NCBI GenBank assembly: GCA_946543095.1
Contig: CAMNLO010000008.1
Coordinates: 1 to 14,681 of the forward strand
Length of the DNA: 14,681 bases
Source of the DNA: an uncultured bacterium
GTDB lineage: Bacteria; Bacillota; Clostridia; Lachnospirales; Lachnospiraceae
Direction of reading: 5' to 3'
The position numbers were made by a program, and so were the translations under genes. This document shows positions 7,581-14,681 of the stretch, one piece after another. Positions within the stretch are counted from its first letter, which is position 1; every line of letters starts with the position of its first letter. The notes beneath the pieces were generated by a model. The model was not told the origin of the DNA. It made no database searches and saw only the letters and a list, made by a program, of their open reading frames with translations.

Positions 7581-7948
7581 GTGTGGAAGCGGCGTATCAG
7601 TTATTATACGGAGTGGCTCTGGTGTGGTTTTCCCTCCTGATCTTTGCAATGCTTGTGCGGTCCATTCTGGGCCCCAGGATCACGGACAGGATCCTTTCCG
7701 TCAATATGATCGGCACCATGGTGATCTGCTGCATCCTGATCCTTTCCCGGATGCTTCGGGAAAGCTTTCTTCTGGATGTGGCGCTGATCTATGCCATGAT
7801 CAGCTTTTTGTCCGTGCTGATCTTAGCCAATGTCTATATCCGGGGCAGGCGGAGGAGAAACGCCTTCGGGCAGCAGGTGGAGCGGGAGCTGGCGCAGGAG
7901 AAGAAAGAACGGAAAAAAGAAGAGGGAGGTGATGTCGGTGAGCCCTGA
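7577..7948 (+). CDS. mnhF: Mrp/Mbh-type antiporter subunit F (MnhF/MbhB)
   Basis: This is a three-helix membrane subunit of 123 residues. Family motifs are visible: GPRITDRILSVN (32-43) and DVALIYAMISFLSVL (67-81). It begins with GTG in a GTGA overlap with the mnhE stop, with GAGGAAG 6 bases upstream. The last 35 residues form a very basic then acidic cytoplasmic tail rich in Arg, Lys and Glu, longer than the core of the family requires. The tail coding region overlaps the start of mnhG by 17 bases. Confidence 0.9.
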   Translation: MSVEAAYQLLYGVALVWFSLLIFAMLVRSILGPRITDRILSVNMIGTMVICCILILSRMLRESFLLDVALIYAMISFLSVLILANVYIRGRRRRNAFGQQVERELAQEKKERKKEEGGDVGEP

Positions 7949-8306
7949 ATGGATCCTGTTTTGGGTTTCGGCGATCCTCCTGCTTTTTTCGCTTCTTTCC
8001 TGCACCTTTGCAGTCATCGGGGTATACCGTTTCGGCTTTGTGTTAAACAGGATGCATGCGGGAGGCATCGGGGATTCTCTGGGGATGCTCTGCGCGGTTT
8101 CCTCGGCCCTGATAGCCACAGGCCTTCGGATGGATTCCCTGAAGCTTTTGCTCCTGATCTTATTCATGTGGTTTTCCTCCCCGGCTGCTTCCCATTTCTT
8201 AAGCCAGGTGGAATACTTTACCAATGAGCATCTCTACCGGTACACCGACAGGCGCGGGAAAGCCGGGCAAACTAACGGGAAGGAGCAAACCGGGGGATGG
8301 ATCTGA
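7932..8306 (+). CDS. mnhG: Mrp/Mbh-type antiporter subunit G (MnhG/MbhC)
   Basis: This membrane subunit of 124 residues has the MnhG hallmark RMHAGGIGDSLG (40-51) between the first and second helices, and a third helix at about 70-90. I chose the ATG at 7932 because GGGAGG lies just upstream and the protein then starts at the first helix. Extending to an ATG at 7830 would add 34 residues of low-complexity basic sequence read out of frame through the mnhF tail. The C-terminal 25 residues are hydrophilic. The stop overlaps the next gene by 10 bases. Confidence 0.9.
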   Translation: MSVSPEWILFWVSAILLLFSLLSCTFAVIGVYRFGFVLNRMHAGGIGDSLGMLCAVSSALIATGLRMDSLKLLLLILFMWFSSPAASHFLSQVEYFTNEHLYRYTDRRGKAGQTNGKEQTGGWI

Positions 8307-8599
8307 ATCTGGTCTTTCGTGTGGTGCTGCTGATCCTTCTGATCCTATGCGCCGTTGCCGTGAACCTGACAAAGGACCTGCTGCAGGCCGTGGTGATCTT
8401 CATGTCCTACAGCGCTGTCATGTGCCTTCTCTGGATCCTCATGGAATCTCCGGACCTTGCCATCACGGAAGCGGCGGTGGGGGCCGGCATCAGCGGCATT
8501 CTGTTTCTGATGACCTTAAAGAAGGTGGGGCAGGAGGAAGAAAACCGTGAGCCGGAAAAGGACCCGGACGCGGATGAGGGGGAGGATACCGGGGCATGA
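8297..8599 (+). CDS. mbhD: Stand-alone MbhD-domain (DUF4040) subunit
   Basis: This protein of 100 residues has three hydrophobic stretches (about 5-23, 29-48, 59-74) and the MbhD/DUF4040 signature ESPDLAITEAAVGAG (50-64). In classical Mrp antiporters this domain is part of the C-terminal end of MrpA; in Mbh-type complexes it is a separate subunit, as here. The acidic residues in the signature are thought to line an ion path. The last 25 residues are strongly acidic and probably cytoplasmic. AGGAG lies 11 bases before the ATG. The gene overlaps mnhG by 10 bases and the next gene by 4 bases (ATGA). Confidence 0.85.
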   Translation: MDLNLVFRVVLLILLILCAVAVNLTKDLLQAVVIFMSYSAVMCLLWILMESPDLAITEAAVGAGISGILFLMTLKKVGQEEENREPEKDPDADEGEDTGA

Positions 8600-9561
8600 G
8601 TGATAAGCTGCAGCGTATTCTGGAAGGGGATGTGGAGCTTTTGGAAAACGTCTCCGATGCCGCGGAGGTCCCGGACAGCCCCAGGGAGGAGCTGAAGCAG
8701 CAGAGAAAGGAATTCGTAAGCCGGGTGTATCAGCGCTCGGAAATGGAGCGGATCGCAAGGGCGGAAAAGAAGAGCTTTCTTTTGCTCTACCGGATGGTGG
8801 CCGTTGTCAGCTGTCTGCTGCTCATCGGGGTGCTGCTCTTTACCGTGGCGAATATCCCCAGGTATGGGGAGGAGAATCCCCGGACTCTGGAGGTGGTCAG
8901 GCGCTACGTGGAGCAGGGCCTTCAGGAGACCGGGGCGTTGAACATCGTCTCCGGCATGATCCTGGACTACCGGGCCTTTGACACCCTGGGGGAGTCACAT
9001 GTGCTCTTTACGGCGTTACTCTGTGTCATGACCCTTCTTCTGCTGGACAAAAAGACCATCCGGGGCGGCGCCTTGGACGACTATCACAGGGTCAGGCAGG
9101 ACACCTATTTTGATCTTTCGAAGGATGCGGTGATCCGCCTTTTGGGGACGGTGCTGGTGCCCAGCATCCTGCTCTTTGGCGTCTATGTGATCCTGAACGG
9201 CCAGAACGGCCCGGGAGGCGGCTTTTCCGGAGGCGCCATCATAGGGGCCGGGTTCATTTTGTTTGCCACGGCCTTCGGCTTTGAACAGGCGGACAGGGTG
9301 CTGTCCCGGAAGGTCCTTTCCCGCATCGTTTTCTGCTCCCTGGCTTTTTACAGCTTTGCCAAGGGGTATGTGTTCTTTACCGGAGCAAACGGTCTGGAAA
9401 ATCATATTCCCAAGGGGACGCCCGGTGCCATCTTATCCGGGGGGCTGATTTTGCCTCTGGATATCGCGGTGGGCCTTGTGGTGGCCTGCACCATGTACGG
9501 CTTTTACAGTTTGTTCAAGAGAGGTAATATCGGCGGTGATCGAACATCTTCTGGCCAATAA
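8596..9561 (+). CDS. mnhB: Fused MbhE-MnhB (MbhE-MbhF) subunit
   Basis: This protein of 321 residues joins two subunits that are separate in Mbh complexes. Residues 1-60 are a charged, hydrophilic N-terminal extension. A helix at about 62-85 and the stretch NIVSGMILDYRAFDTLGE (116-133) identify the MbhE domain, found at the C-terminus of MrpA in Mrp systems. From about 178 the MnhB/MbhF domain begins, with NGPGGGFSGG (204-213) and at least three further helices. The reading frame is continuous with no sign of a frameshift, so the fusion looks real. The start overlaps the mbhD stop as ATGA. The end overlaps the preferred start of mnhC by 26 bases. I see no separate mnhB elsewhere in the window. 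Confidence 0.87.
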   Translation: MSDKLQRILEGDVELLENVSDAAEVPDSPREELKQQRKEFVSRVYQRSEMERIARAEKKSFLLLYRMVAVVSCLLLIGVLLFTVANIPRYGEENPRTLEVVRRYVEQGLQETGALNIVSGMILDYRAFDTLGESHVLFTALLCVMTLLLLDKKTIRGGALDDYHRVRQDTYFDLSKDAVIRLLGTVLVPSILLFGVYVILNGQNGPGGGFSGGAIIGAGFILFATAFGFEQADRVLSRKVLSRIVFCSLAFYSFAKGYVFFTGANGLENHIPKGTPGAILSGGLILPLDIAVGLVVACTMYGFYSLFKRGNIGGDRTSSGQ

Positions 9562-9916
9562 CGAGGAGGCGGCAGCCGTGATCCTCTTCGGCATCGGCTT
9601 TACCATGCTGCTGTTCCATAAGAATCTGATCAAAAAGCTCATCGGAATGAATATCATGGATTCCGGGATCTTTCTGTTTTTAGCCTCCATGGGTTATATC
9701 GAAGGCCGCAGGGCACCCATCCTCACAGAGGGAGTGCAGGAGGTTTCCGCCTATATCAATCCCGTGCCGGCGGGCCTTGTGCTGACTGGCATCGTGGTGA
9801 GCGTGTCTGTGACGGCGGTGATGCTTTCCTTATCCATCCGGCTGTATAAACGGTATCACACCCTGGATCTGGATGAGATCTATCTGCGCTCCAGGCATCA
9901 GATGGAGGACAGATAA
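9536..9916 (+). CDS. mnhC: Mrp/Mbh-type antiporter subunit C (MnhC/MbhG, NuoK-like)
   Basis: This is a NuoK-like membrane subunit of 126 residues with three helices (about 11-30, 37-55, 77-104). The family stretch NPVPAGLVLTGIVVS (75-89) is clear, and Glu65 and Glu69 lie in the preceding loop. The start is uncertain. I chose the GTG at 9536, with GAGAGG about 12 bases upstream. The only ATG further up in this frame, at 9476, lies deep in the preceding gene and would add 20 unlikely residues. The gene ends directly against the GTG of the next one. Confidence 0.85.
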   Translation: MIEHLLANNEEAAAVILFGIGFTMLLFHKNLIKKLIGMNIMDSGIFLFLASMGYIEGRRAPILTEGVQEVSAYINPVPAGLVLTGIVVSVSVTAVMLSLSIRLYKRYHTLDLDEIYLRSRHQMEDR

Positions 9917-11404
9917 GTGGAGTTTATTAGAAACATTCCGCTGTTTGCCATCATCGTAAGCCTCTTCTCCGGGCCCCTTTGCTTCTTGCTGGAGGGGAAG
10001 GCGGCGAAGCGCTATACCTTCTGTCTGGAGCTTTTCCTGATAGCAGGCTTCACGGCGTTATTCGTATATATTCTGAAAACAGGAGAGGCCTTCACCTATG
10101 TGATGGGGGAGTTTCCCGCTCCCTGGGGCAACGAGATCCGGGCAGGCATCCTGGAAGGGGTCATGGCCCTTCTGTTTCTTCTGGTGCTGTTTTGCTCCGT
10201 CTATGGGGGAAGCAGCTTTGTGGAGCAGGATATCGACGAGAGCAAGGTGCATCTTTATTATGCCCTGATCCATCTCATGACGGCGGCCCTGTTGTCCATC
10301 CTTTTTACCAACGATCTGTTCACCGGCTATGTGTTTGTGGAGATCCTGACCCTCACCAGCTGCGGGATCCTGATCGTCAGGGAGCTGGGACGCACCACAC
10401 TGGCGGCAGTCAGATATATGATCTTAAACCTTTTAGGCTCCGGCCTCTTTTTACTGGGGGTGGTGTTGCTTTACACCATGACGGGACATCTTCTGATGGT
10501 GCCCATGCAGCAGGTCATCCTGGAGCTGTCCGCAGATCCCGCGGCCATGCCCACCCTGACCATGGCGGTGGGGATCATCACCATCGGGCTTTCCATTAAA
10601 AGCGGCCTGTTTCCCTTCCATTTCTGGATGCCGGACACTTATGGCTATGCCACTCCCGCCTCCGCCTCCATCCTGTCCTCTTTAGTGTCCAAGGCCTATA
10701 TCTTTTTGCTGTTCAAGATCTACTGCCGGGTCATCGGCATCTCCGTTTTTGAGCGGATGCCCATCCGGAGCATCCTTCTTGTGCTGGGAATCGGCGGCAT
10801 CATCGCCGGCTCTGTCAGCGCCATCCGTTCCGATCATATCAACCGGATGACGGCCTTTTCCTCCGCCGCCCAGATCGGCTATATCTATATGGGACTGGGC
10901 CTTGGGGGCATGGCAGGCTACAGCGCGGCCCTCTTTCATATCATGGTCCACGCCGTGACCAAATCCCAGCTGTTTCTGACCACGCCCCGTCTGGCGGAGG
11001 TTTCGGGAGGAAGCCTTCTGTTTAAGGAGCTTCAGGGCAGCGGCAGAAGAGACCGGGACGCCGGGGTGTTCTTTACCATTGCGGCCTTATCCATGGTGGG
11101 CATTCCCATCCTTGCGGGTTTTTCCTCCAAGCTGCAGTTTGGCCTTGCCGCGGTGAATGCCGGGGGAAAGGCCCTGATCCCGGTGATGCTTGCCCTGGCG
11201 GTGAGCTCCATGTTAAACGCACTGTATTTTATCCGTACCATCATCCGTATCTACACGGCGGATGAGAGAACCGAGGTCAGGCCTCATCACGGGCCGGATT
11301 ATCTGATCCCCATGCTTTTGCTGACGGCCTGCAATCTGTTTCTGGGGCTGTTTTCCAGGGGAGTGACAGAGCTGATCCGGACAGGGATCTTCCTGTTCGG
11401 GTAA
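9917..11404 (+). CDS. Proton-channel subunit 1, MrpD/MbhH-like (NuoM/N family)
   Basis: This is a multi-helix membrane protein of 495 residues in the NuoL/M/N proton-translocating family. Residues forming the channel in relatives are present: Glu142 in helix 5 (FVEILTL), Lys228 in helix 7 (SIKSGLFPFHFWMPD), Lys259 in helix 8 (SLVSKAY) and Lys405 in helix 12 (GFSSK). The HFWMPDTYGYATPASAS stretch resembles MrpD/MbhH and NuoN more than NuoL. It starts with GTG directly after the mnhC stop; GGAGG at 9904-9908 gives good spacing. It probably forms one ion channel and is the subunit next to MnhC, as in Mbh and Mrp complexes. All charged positions are intact. Confidence 0.88.
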   Translation: MEFIRNIPLFAIIVSLFSGPLCFLLEGKAAKRYTFCLELFLIAGFTALFVYILKTGEAFTYVMGEFPAPWGNEIRAGILEGVMALLFLLVLFCSVYGGSSFVEQDIDESKVHLYYALIHLMTAALLSILFTNDLFTGYVFVEILTLTSCGILIVRELGRTTLAAVRYMILNLLGSGLFLLGVVLLYTMTGHLLMVPMQQVILELSADPAAMPTLTMAVGIITIGLSIKSGLFPFHFWMPDTYGYATPASASILSSLVSKAYIFLLFKIYCRVIGISVFERMPIRSILLVLGIGGIIAGSVSAIRSDHINRMTAFSSAAQIGYIYMGLGLGGMAGYSAALFHIMVHAVTKSQLFLTTPRLAEVSGGSLLFKELQGSGRRDRDAGVFFTIAALSMVGIPILAGFSSKLQFGLAAVNAGGKALIPVMLALAVSSMLNALYFIRTIIRIYTADERTEVRPHHGPDYLIPMLLLTACNLFLGLFSRGVTELIRTGIFLFG

Positions 11405-11415
11405 AGGGGGTGTCT

Positions 11416-12858
11416 ATGCTTTTGATCACAGCGTGTTTGTTTCCGATGATCGCAGGGCCGTTATCCGCTTTTGTTTCTGCAGGCAGTGAGAGAGAACGAA
11501 ATATCAGGTATGCGGGAGTGATCCTTTTAACGGATCTTCTCTGCGCCCTGGCGGCTGTTTTCGGCAGGCCCCTGGAGCTGTTTTCCATCACGGACAGGGC
11601 TGTGATGGGCTTTTGTCTGGACAGCTTCGGAAGGCTCTTTCTTTGCATGGTGCTGATCCTCTACACTGCGGTGTGCTTCTATGCCTTCGAGTATATGAAG
11701 ACGGAGGAGCGGCCCAATGTGTTTTTCTCCTTCTTTTTTGTGTCTCTGGGGGCCATGATCGCCATTGCCATGTCCGCCAATCTGGTGACCCTGTATTTCT
11801 GCTTTGAGCTGGCCACCCTGAGTTCCGTCCCTCTGGTGCTGCATGAGATGACCAAAGAGGCTGTGGCGGCAGGCCTGAAATATCTGTTTTATTCCATCGC
11901 GGGAGCCCTGATGGGGCTTCTTGCGGTGTTTTTTGTGTATTACTATGCGGGAAGCGATGCTTCCTTTACCCCCGGGGGGATCCTGGAGCTGTCCCGGCTT
12001 GCCGGCAATGAAAGCATCTTTTATGCGGTGATCTTTGTGGGGATCATCGGCTTTGGCACCAAGGCAGGCATGTATCCCATGCACGGCTGGCTTCCCACGG
12101 CCCATCCCATTGCCCCGGCCCCGGCTTCCGCGCTGCTTTCCGGCATCATTGCCAAGGCAGGGGTGGCGGCCATTGTGCGGCTGCTTTACTATTCCGTGGG
12201 AGCGGAGGTGCTGAAGGGCACCTGGGTGCAGTACGCATGGATGTGTCTTTGCATGCTGACGATCCTCATGGGCTCCACCTGCGCCTTCCGGGAAACGGTG
12301 ATGAAAAAGCGGCTGGCCTATTCCACGGTGAGCCAGATCTCCTATATCCTGCTGGGGCTTTCCTTCCTGTCGGAGGAGGGGTTCCGGGGCGGCCTGCTGC
12401 ATCTGATGAGCCACGCGGTCTCCAAGGGCTGCCTGTTTTTGGTGGCGGGGATCTTTATCTGCAAGCTGGGAAAGCGGAATGTGACGGAATTCAAGGGGGC
12501 AGGAAAGCAGATGCCTATCACCATGTGGTGCTATATGCTGGCCTCCTTATCCCTGGTGGGGATCCCTCCCATGGGAGGCTTCACCAGCAAGTGGGCCCTG
12601 GCATCTGCGGCCCTGGGAGACGGCATGGGAATCTTCAGCGTCCTGCCTCCCATTGTGCTTTTGCTCTCCGCCCTGTTAACGGCGGGGTATCTGTTTCCCA
12701 TTGCCATTGACGCATTCTTTCCCGGTCATGACTTTGTGCTTCCTTCGCCGGAAAAGAAGGAGCCATCGCTCCTTATGACCCTCCCCTTAATGGCCCTTTG
12801 CCTTGGGGCCCTGGTGGTGGGAGTGTTCGGAACGGAGATCGTGGGGTTACTGGGATGA
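11416..12858 (+). CDS. Proton-channel subunit 2, HyfB/EchA-like (NuoL/M family)
   Basis: This membrane protein of 480 residues belongs to the same NuoL/M/N family but is a clearly different paralogue from its neighbours. Channel residues are Glu131 (FELATL), Lys216 (GFGTKAGMYPMHGWLP), Lys247 (IIAKAG) and Lys392 (FTSK). The AHPIAPAPASALLSG stretch after the WLP motif recalls the subunits of group 4 hydrogenases and formate hydrogenlyase (HyfB/HycC, EchA), hinting at a link to a hydrogenase-type complex. I chose the ATG at 11416 because AAAGGGGG lies 5 to 6 bases upstream. A GTG at 11410 would add two residues and sit inside that site. The stop overlaps the next start as ATGA. Confidence 0.87.
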   Translation: MLLITACLFPMIAGPLSAFVSAGSERERNIRYAGVILLTDLLCALAAVFGRPLELFSITDRAVMGFCLDSFGRLFLCMVLILYTAVCFYAFEYMKTEERPNVFFSFFFVSLGAMIAIAMSANLVTLYFCFELATLSSVPLVLHEMTKEAVAAGLKYLFYSIAGALMGLLAVFFVYYYAGSDASFTPGGILELSRLAGNESIFYAVIFVGIIGFGTKAGMYPMHGWLPTAHPIAPAPASALLSGIIAKAGVAAIVRLLYYSVGAEVLKGTWVQYAWMCLCMLTILMGSTCAFRETVMKKRLAYSTVSQISYILLGLSFLSEEGFRGGLLHLMSHAVSKGCLFLVAGIFICKLGKRNVTEFKGAGKQMPITMWCYMLASLSLVGIPPMGGFTSKWALASAALGDGMGIFSVLPPIVLLLSALLTAGYLFPIAIDAFFPGHDFVLPSPEKKEPSLLMTLPLMALCLGALVVGVFGTEIVGLLG

Positions 12859-14324
12859 GTCCTTTGTTTCTTCTGGTCCCGATCCTGTTTCCCGTACTGG
12901 GAGCCTTTCTTTTGTTTTTCCTTCATTGGAAAGAGGACAGGAAACGGGAGATCTATCTGGAAACGGTGGTCCTTTTCACCAGCCTTTTCGTATGGATCCT
13001 GATGTTTACGGTGCAGAAAAGCTCTGCAGTGCTCTTCAGCTTTACCGGCGGCTTTTCCATCAGCCTGAAGCTGGATGGCATGGCCATGCTGTTTGCGGGG
13101 CTGGTGTCTTTGATGTGGCCCTTTGTGATGCTCTATGCCTTTGCATACATGGAAAATGCAGGGGCAAAGAACAGGTTCTTTATATTCTATGTCATGACCT
13201 ACGGCGTGACGCTGGGGGTGGCCTTTTCCGCCAACATCACTACGCTCTACACCTTTATCGAGATGCTGACGCTGGTGACCATCCCATTGGTGTGCCACTA
13301 CGGAAATCACGACAGCATGTACGCGGGGCGCAAATACGCGGCCTACACCATCCTGGGCACGGGCCTTGCCTTTTTTGCCGTTATCATGACCACAGTCTAC
13401 GGCGCGTCCGGCAGCTTCCTCTATGGCGGAAGCCTTCTGGGAGGCCATCATACCCACCTGATGGAGCTGGCGTTTTTAGCCGGTTTTTTCGGCTTCGGGG
13501 TGAAGGCGGCGGTGTTTCCTTTTTATGGCTGGCTCCCCACGGCCTCTGTGGCCCCCACTCCGGTGACGGCCCTGCTCCATGCGGTGGCGGTGGTGAATTC
13601 CGGCGTCTTTGCGGTGGCAAGGCTGTCCTGGTATCTGTTCGGACCGGATTTCCTGAAGGGGACACAGGCCATCCGGATCGCCCTTGTGACCGTGGTATTT
13701 CATATGGCGTTTGCCGCCGCCATGGCCTTAAAGGAGAGGCATTTTAAGAGACGGCTGGCCTTCTCCACCGTCAGCAATCTGTCCTATATGCTCTTCGGGA
13801 TCCTGCTCATGACTCCGGAGGGCCTGACGGCGGGGCTTTTGCACATGGTCTTCCACGGGATCATCAAAATGTCTTTGTTTTTATGCGCCGGGGCCTTCAT
13901 GCACATGACGGGCAACGAATACATCTATCAGGTAAACGGCGTGGGACGGAAAATGCCGAAAACCTTTGTGCTGTACACCCTTGCGGCCCTGTCTCTTACG
14001 GGAGTGCCCCTGTTTTGCGGCTTTGTGTCCAAGTATCAGCTGGTGATGGCGGGGATCGGAAGCGGCAGCAGGGGGGGCATTGCCGGAGTGTTTTCTTTGA
14101 TCCTGTCCGCGTTTTTATGCGCCATGTACACATTAACGGTGAGCGTCCGGGCCTTCTTTCCCATGGAGGAGACAGACCGGTACGCGGACCGTCCCGAAGT
14201 AAGGGATCCCGGGATCCGGATGCTGTTTCCCATTGCCCTCTTCGGGATCCTGAATCTCCTGCTGGGAGTATGGCCTCAGCCGCTGATCCTGTTTCTTCAG
14301 AGGATCGCAGCCGGGCAGTTATGA
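12855..14324 (+). CDS. Proton-channel subunit 3, NuoL/MrpA-like
   Basis: This is a third NuoL/M/N-family membrane protein, 489 residues long. Glu136 in helix 5 (FIEMLTL), Lys217 in helix 7 (FGVKAAVFPFYGWLPTA) and Lys393 in helix 12 (FVSK) are present. At the helix 8 position where the two upstream paralogues and MrpA carry Lys, this protein has Asn248 (AVVNSG). His242 lies six residues earlier in LLHAV, as in NuoL, so proton transfer may use His instead. I chose the ATG at 12855, in an ATGA overlap with the previous stop. The in-frame ATG at 12798 would add 19 hydrophilic Gly/Arg-rich residues translated from inside the previous gene. The gene ends 13 bases before the next start. Confidence 0.87.
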   Translation: MSPLFLLVPILFPVLGAFLLFFLHWKEDRKREIYLETVVLFTSLFVWILMFTVQKSSAVLFSFTGGFSISLKLDGMAMLFAGLVSLMWPFVMLYAFAYMENAGAKNRFFIFYVMTYGVTLGVAFSANITTLYTFIEMLTLVTIPLVCHYGNHDSMYAGRKYAAYTILGTGLAFFAVIMTTVYGASGSFLYGGSLLGGHHTHLMELAFLAGFFGFGVKAAVFPFYGWLPTASVAPTPVTALLHAVAVVNSGVFAVARLSWYLFGPDFLKGTQAIRIALVTVVFHMAFAAAMALKERHFKRRLAFSTVSNLSYMLFGILLMTPEGLTAGLLHMVFHGIIKMSLFLCAGAFMHMTGNEYIYQVNGVGRKMPKTFVLYTLAALSLTGVPLFCGFVSKYQLVMAGIGSGSRGGIAGVFSLILSAFLCAMYTLTVSVRAFFPMEETDRYADRPEVRDPGIRMLFPIALFGILNLLLGVWPQPLILFLQRIAAGQL

Positions 14325-14337
14325 GCTGGGAGGCAAA

Positions 14338-14681
14338 ATGCTTATCTTGTTGATCGTATTCGCACCCTTTGTGTCCGGGGCCCTTTCCTTTCTTCTGGGA
14401 AAGAAGAATGAACAGGCAAGGGACCTGTTTGTCATCATCGCTTCGGCGGGAGAGCTGCTCCTGACTCTTTTGCTGTTTTGCGGGATGCCGTCCTTTACGA
14501 TGGGTGGCATGTTCGGGGAGGGCATAAGCTTTGTGACGGATGGCTTCCGGTCCGTCTACGCCGTGATCACGGCCTTTATGTGGGCCTTCACCTCCCTTTT
14601 TGCAAAGGAATACTTTTTGGGAGAGCGGGAACACTTAAACCGCTACTGGTTTTTTGTGCTGGTGACCCTTGGGGCCACGGA
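14338..14681 (+). CDS. Proton-channel subunit 4, NuoL/M family, 5' part (cut by window end)
   Basis: The ATG at 14338, with GGGAGG 4 bases upstream, opens a frame that stays open to the end of the window (114 complete codons). The product begins MLILLIVFAPFVSGALSF and has hydrophobic segments at about 1-20, 30-50, 70-85 and 102 onward. The stretch ISFVTDGFRSVYAVITAFM is typical of the second and third helices of NuoL/M-like (complex I subunit 5) proteins. The sequence stops before the helix 5 Glu and helix 7 Lys, so activity cannot be judged. It is the fourth such gene in a row. Confidence 0.75.
   Translation, partial: MLILLIVFAPFVSGALSFLLGKKNEQARDLFVIIASAGELLLTLLLFCGMPSFTMGGMFGEGISFVTDGFRSVYAVITAFMWAFTSLFAKEYFLGEREHLNRYWFFVLVTLGAT

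Noticed and set aside
7830..7931. N-terminal extension of MnhG from an upstream ATG
   Set aside because: The 34 extra residues are a basic low-complexity stretch from an alternative frame of the mnhF tail. The ATG at 7932 has a strong GGGAGG site and the family-typical start.
9476..9535. Upstream ATG for mnhC
   Set aside because: It would overlap the preceding gene by 86 bases, has no ribosome binding site, and adds 20 residues unlike MnhC N-termini.
11527..12414. Leftward open frame (295 codons) antisense to channel subunit 2
   Set aside because: The His/Gln/Gly-rich hydrophilic product is what the reverse strand of a membrane protein gives; no supporting start signal.
12803..13747. Rightward overlapping frame (314 codons) inside channel subunit 3
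   Set aside because: The product is Gly/Arg/Cys-rich without motifs, whereas the other frame encodes a complete NuoL-like protein.

Overview
The window looks like chromosomal DNA from a moderately GC-rich anaerobic member of the Clostridia, most likely Lachnospiraceae. This is inferred from strong GGAGG-type ribosome binding sites, tightly overlapping genes, a DUF3798-type lipoprotein, a c-di-GMP turnover region and an Mrp/Mbh-type ion-translocating operon. It is not proven by a marker gene. Almost all of the window is coding, and no intergenic gap reaches 300 bases. I see no rRNA, tRNA, CRISPR array or insertion sequence.

Left part (1-5514), signalling. A membrane-anchored HD-GYP protein, cut by the window start, is followed 41 bases later by a lipoprotein with a periplasmic-binding-protein-like DUF3798 domain. 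Converging on them from the other strand is a large multidomain protein (PAS, GGDEF, EAL, three PAS-like, GGDEF-like). Its EAL domain keeps every catalytic residue I can check, and both GGDEF domains have lost their signature. HD-GYP and EAL are both c-di-GMP-degrading families, so the region looks biased toward c-di-GMP removal and its sensory control.

Centre (5515-5669) is a divergent intergenic region with back-to-back promoter-like sequences. One is an extended -10 for the leftward phosphodiesterase gene; the other is a TTGACT-N17-TATTTT promoter for the rightward genes.

Right part (5670 to the end), a long co-directional gene string. It opens with a PLP-dependent threonine aldolase-like enzyme and a small cysteine-rich C_GCAxxG_C_C protein. 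Then come MnhE, MnhF, MnhG, a stand-alone MbhD, a fused MbhE-MnhB protein, MnhC, and four consecutive NuoL/M/N-like proton-channel subunits, the last cut by the window end. Most junctions overlap (4, 17, 10, 4, 26 and 4 bases) or are only a few bases apart, so this is almost certainly one transcription unit encoding one membrane complex. The order matches the ion-translocating arm of Mbh-type (group 4 hydrogenase-like) complexes rather than a classical Mrp antiporter, because the MrpA C-terminal pieces are separate from any NuoL-like protein.

The redox module (NuoB/D/H/I or [NiFe] hydrogenase-like subunits) expected for a respiratory complex is not in the window. If present it should lie downstream of 14681. 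Whether this is a redox-driven pump or a pure cation/proton antiporter therefore cannot be decided here. The most unusual points are the four tandem channel subunits, the MbhE-MnhB fusion, the cysteine-rich redox gene seven bases upstream of mnhE, and the phosphodiesterase with two degenerate GGDEF domains.
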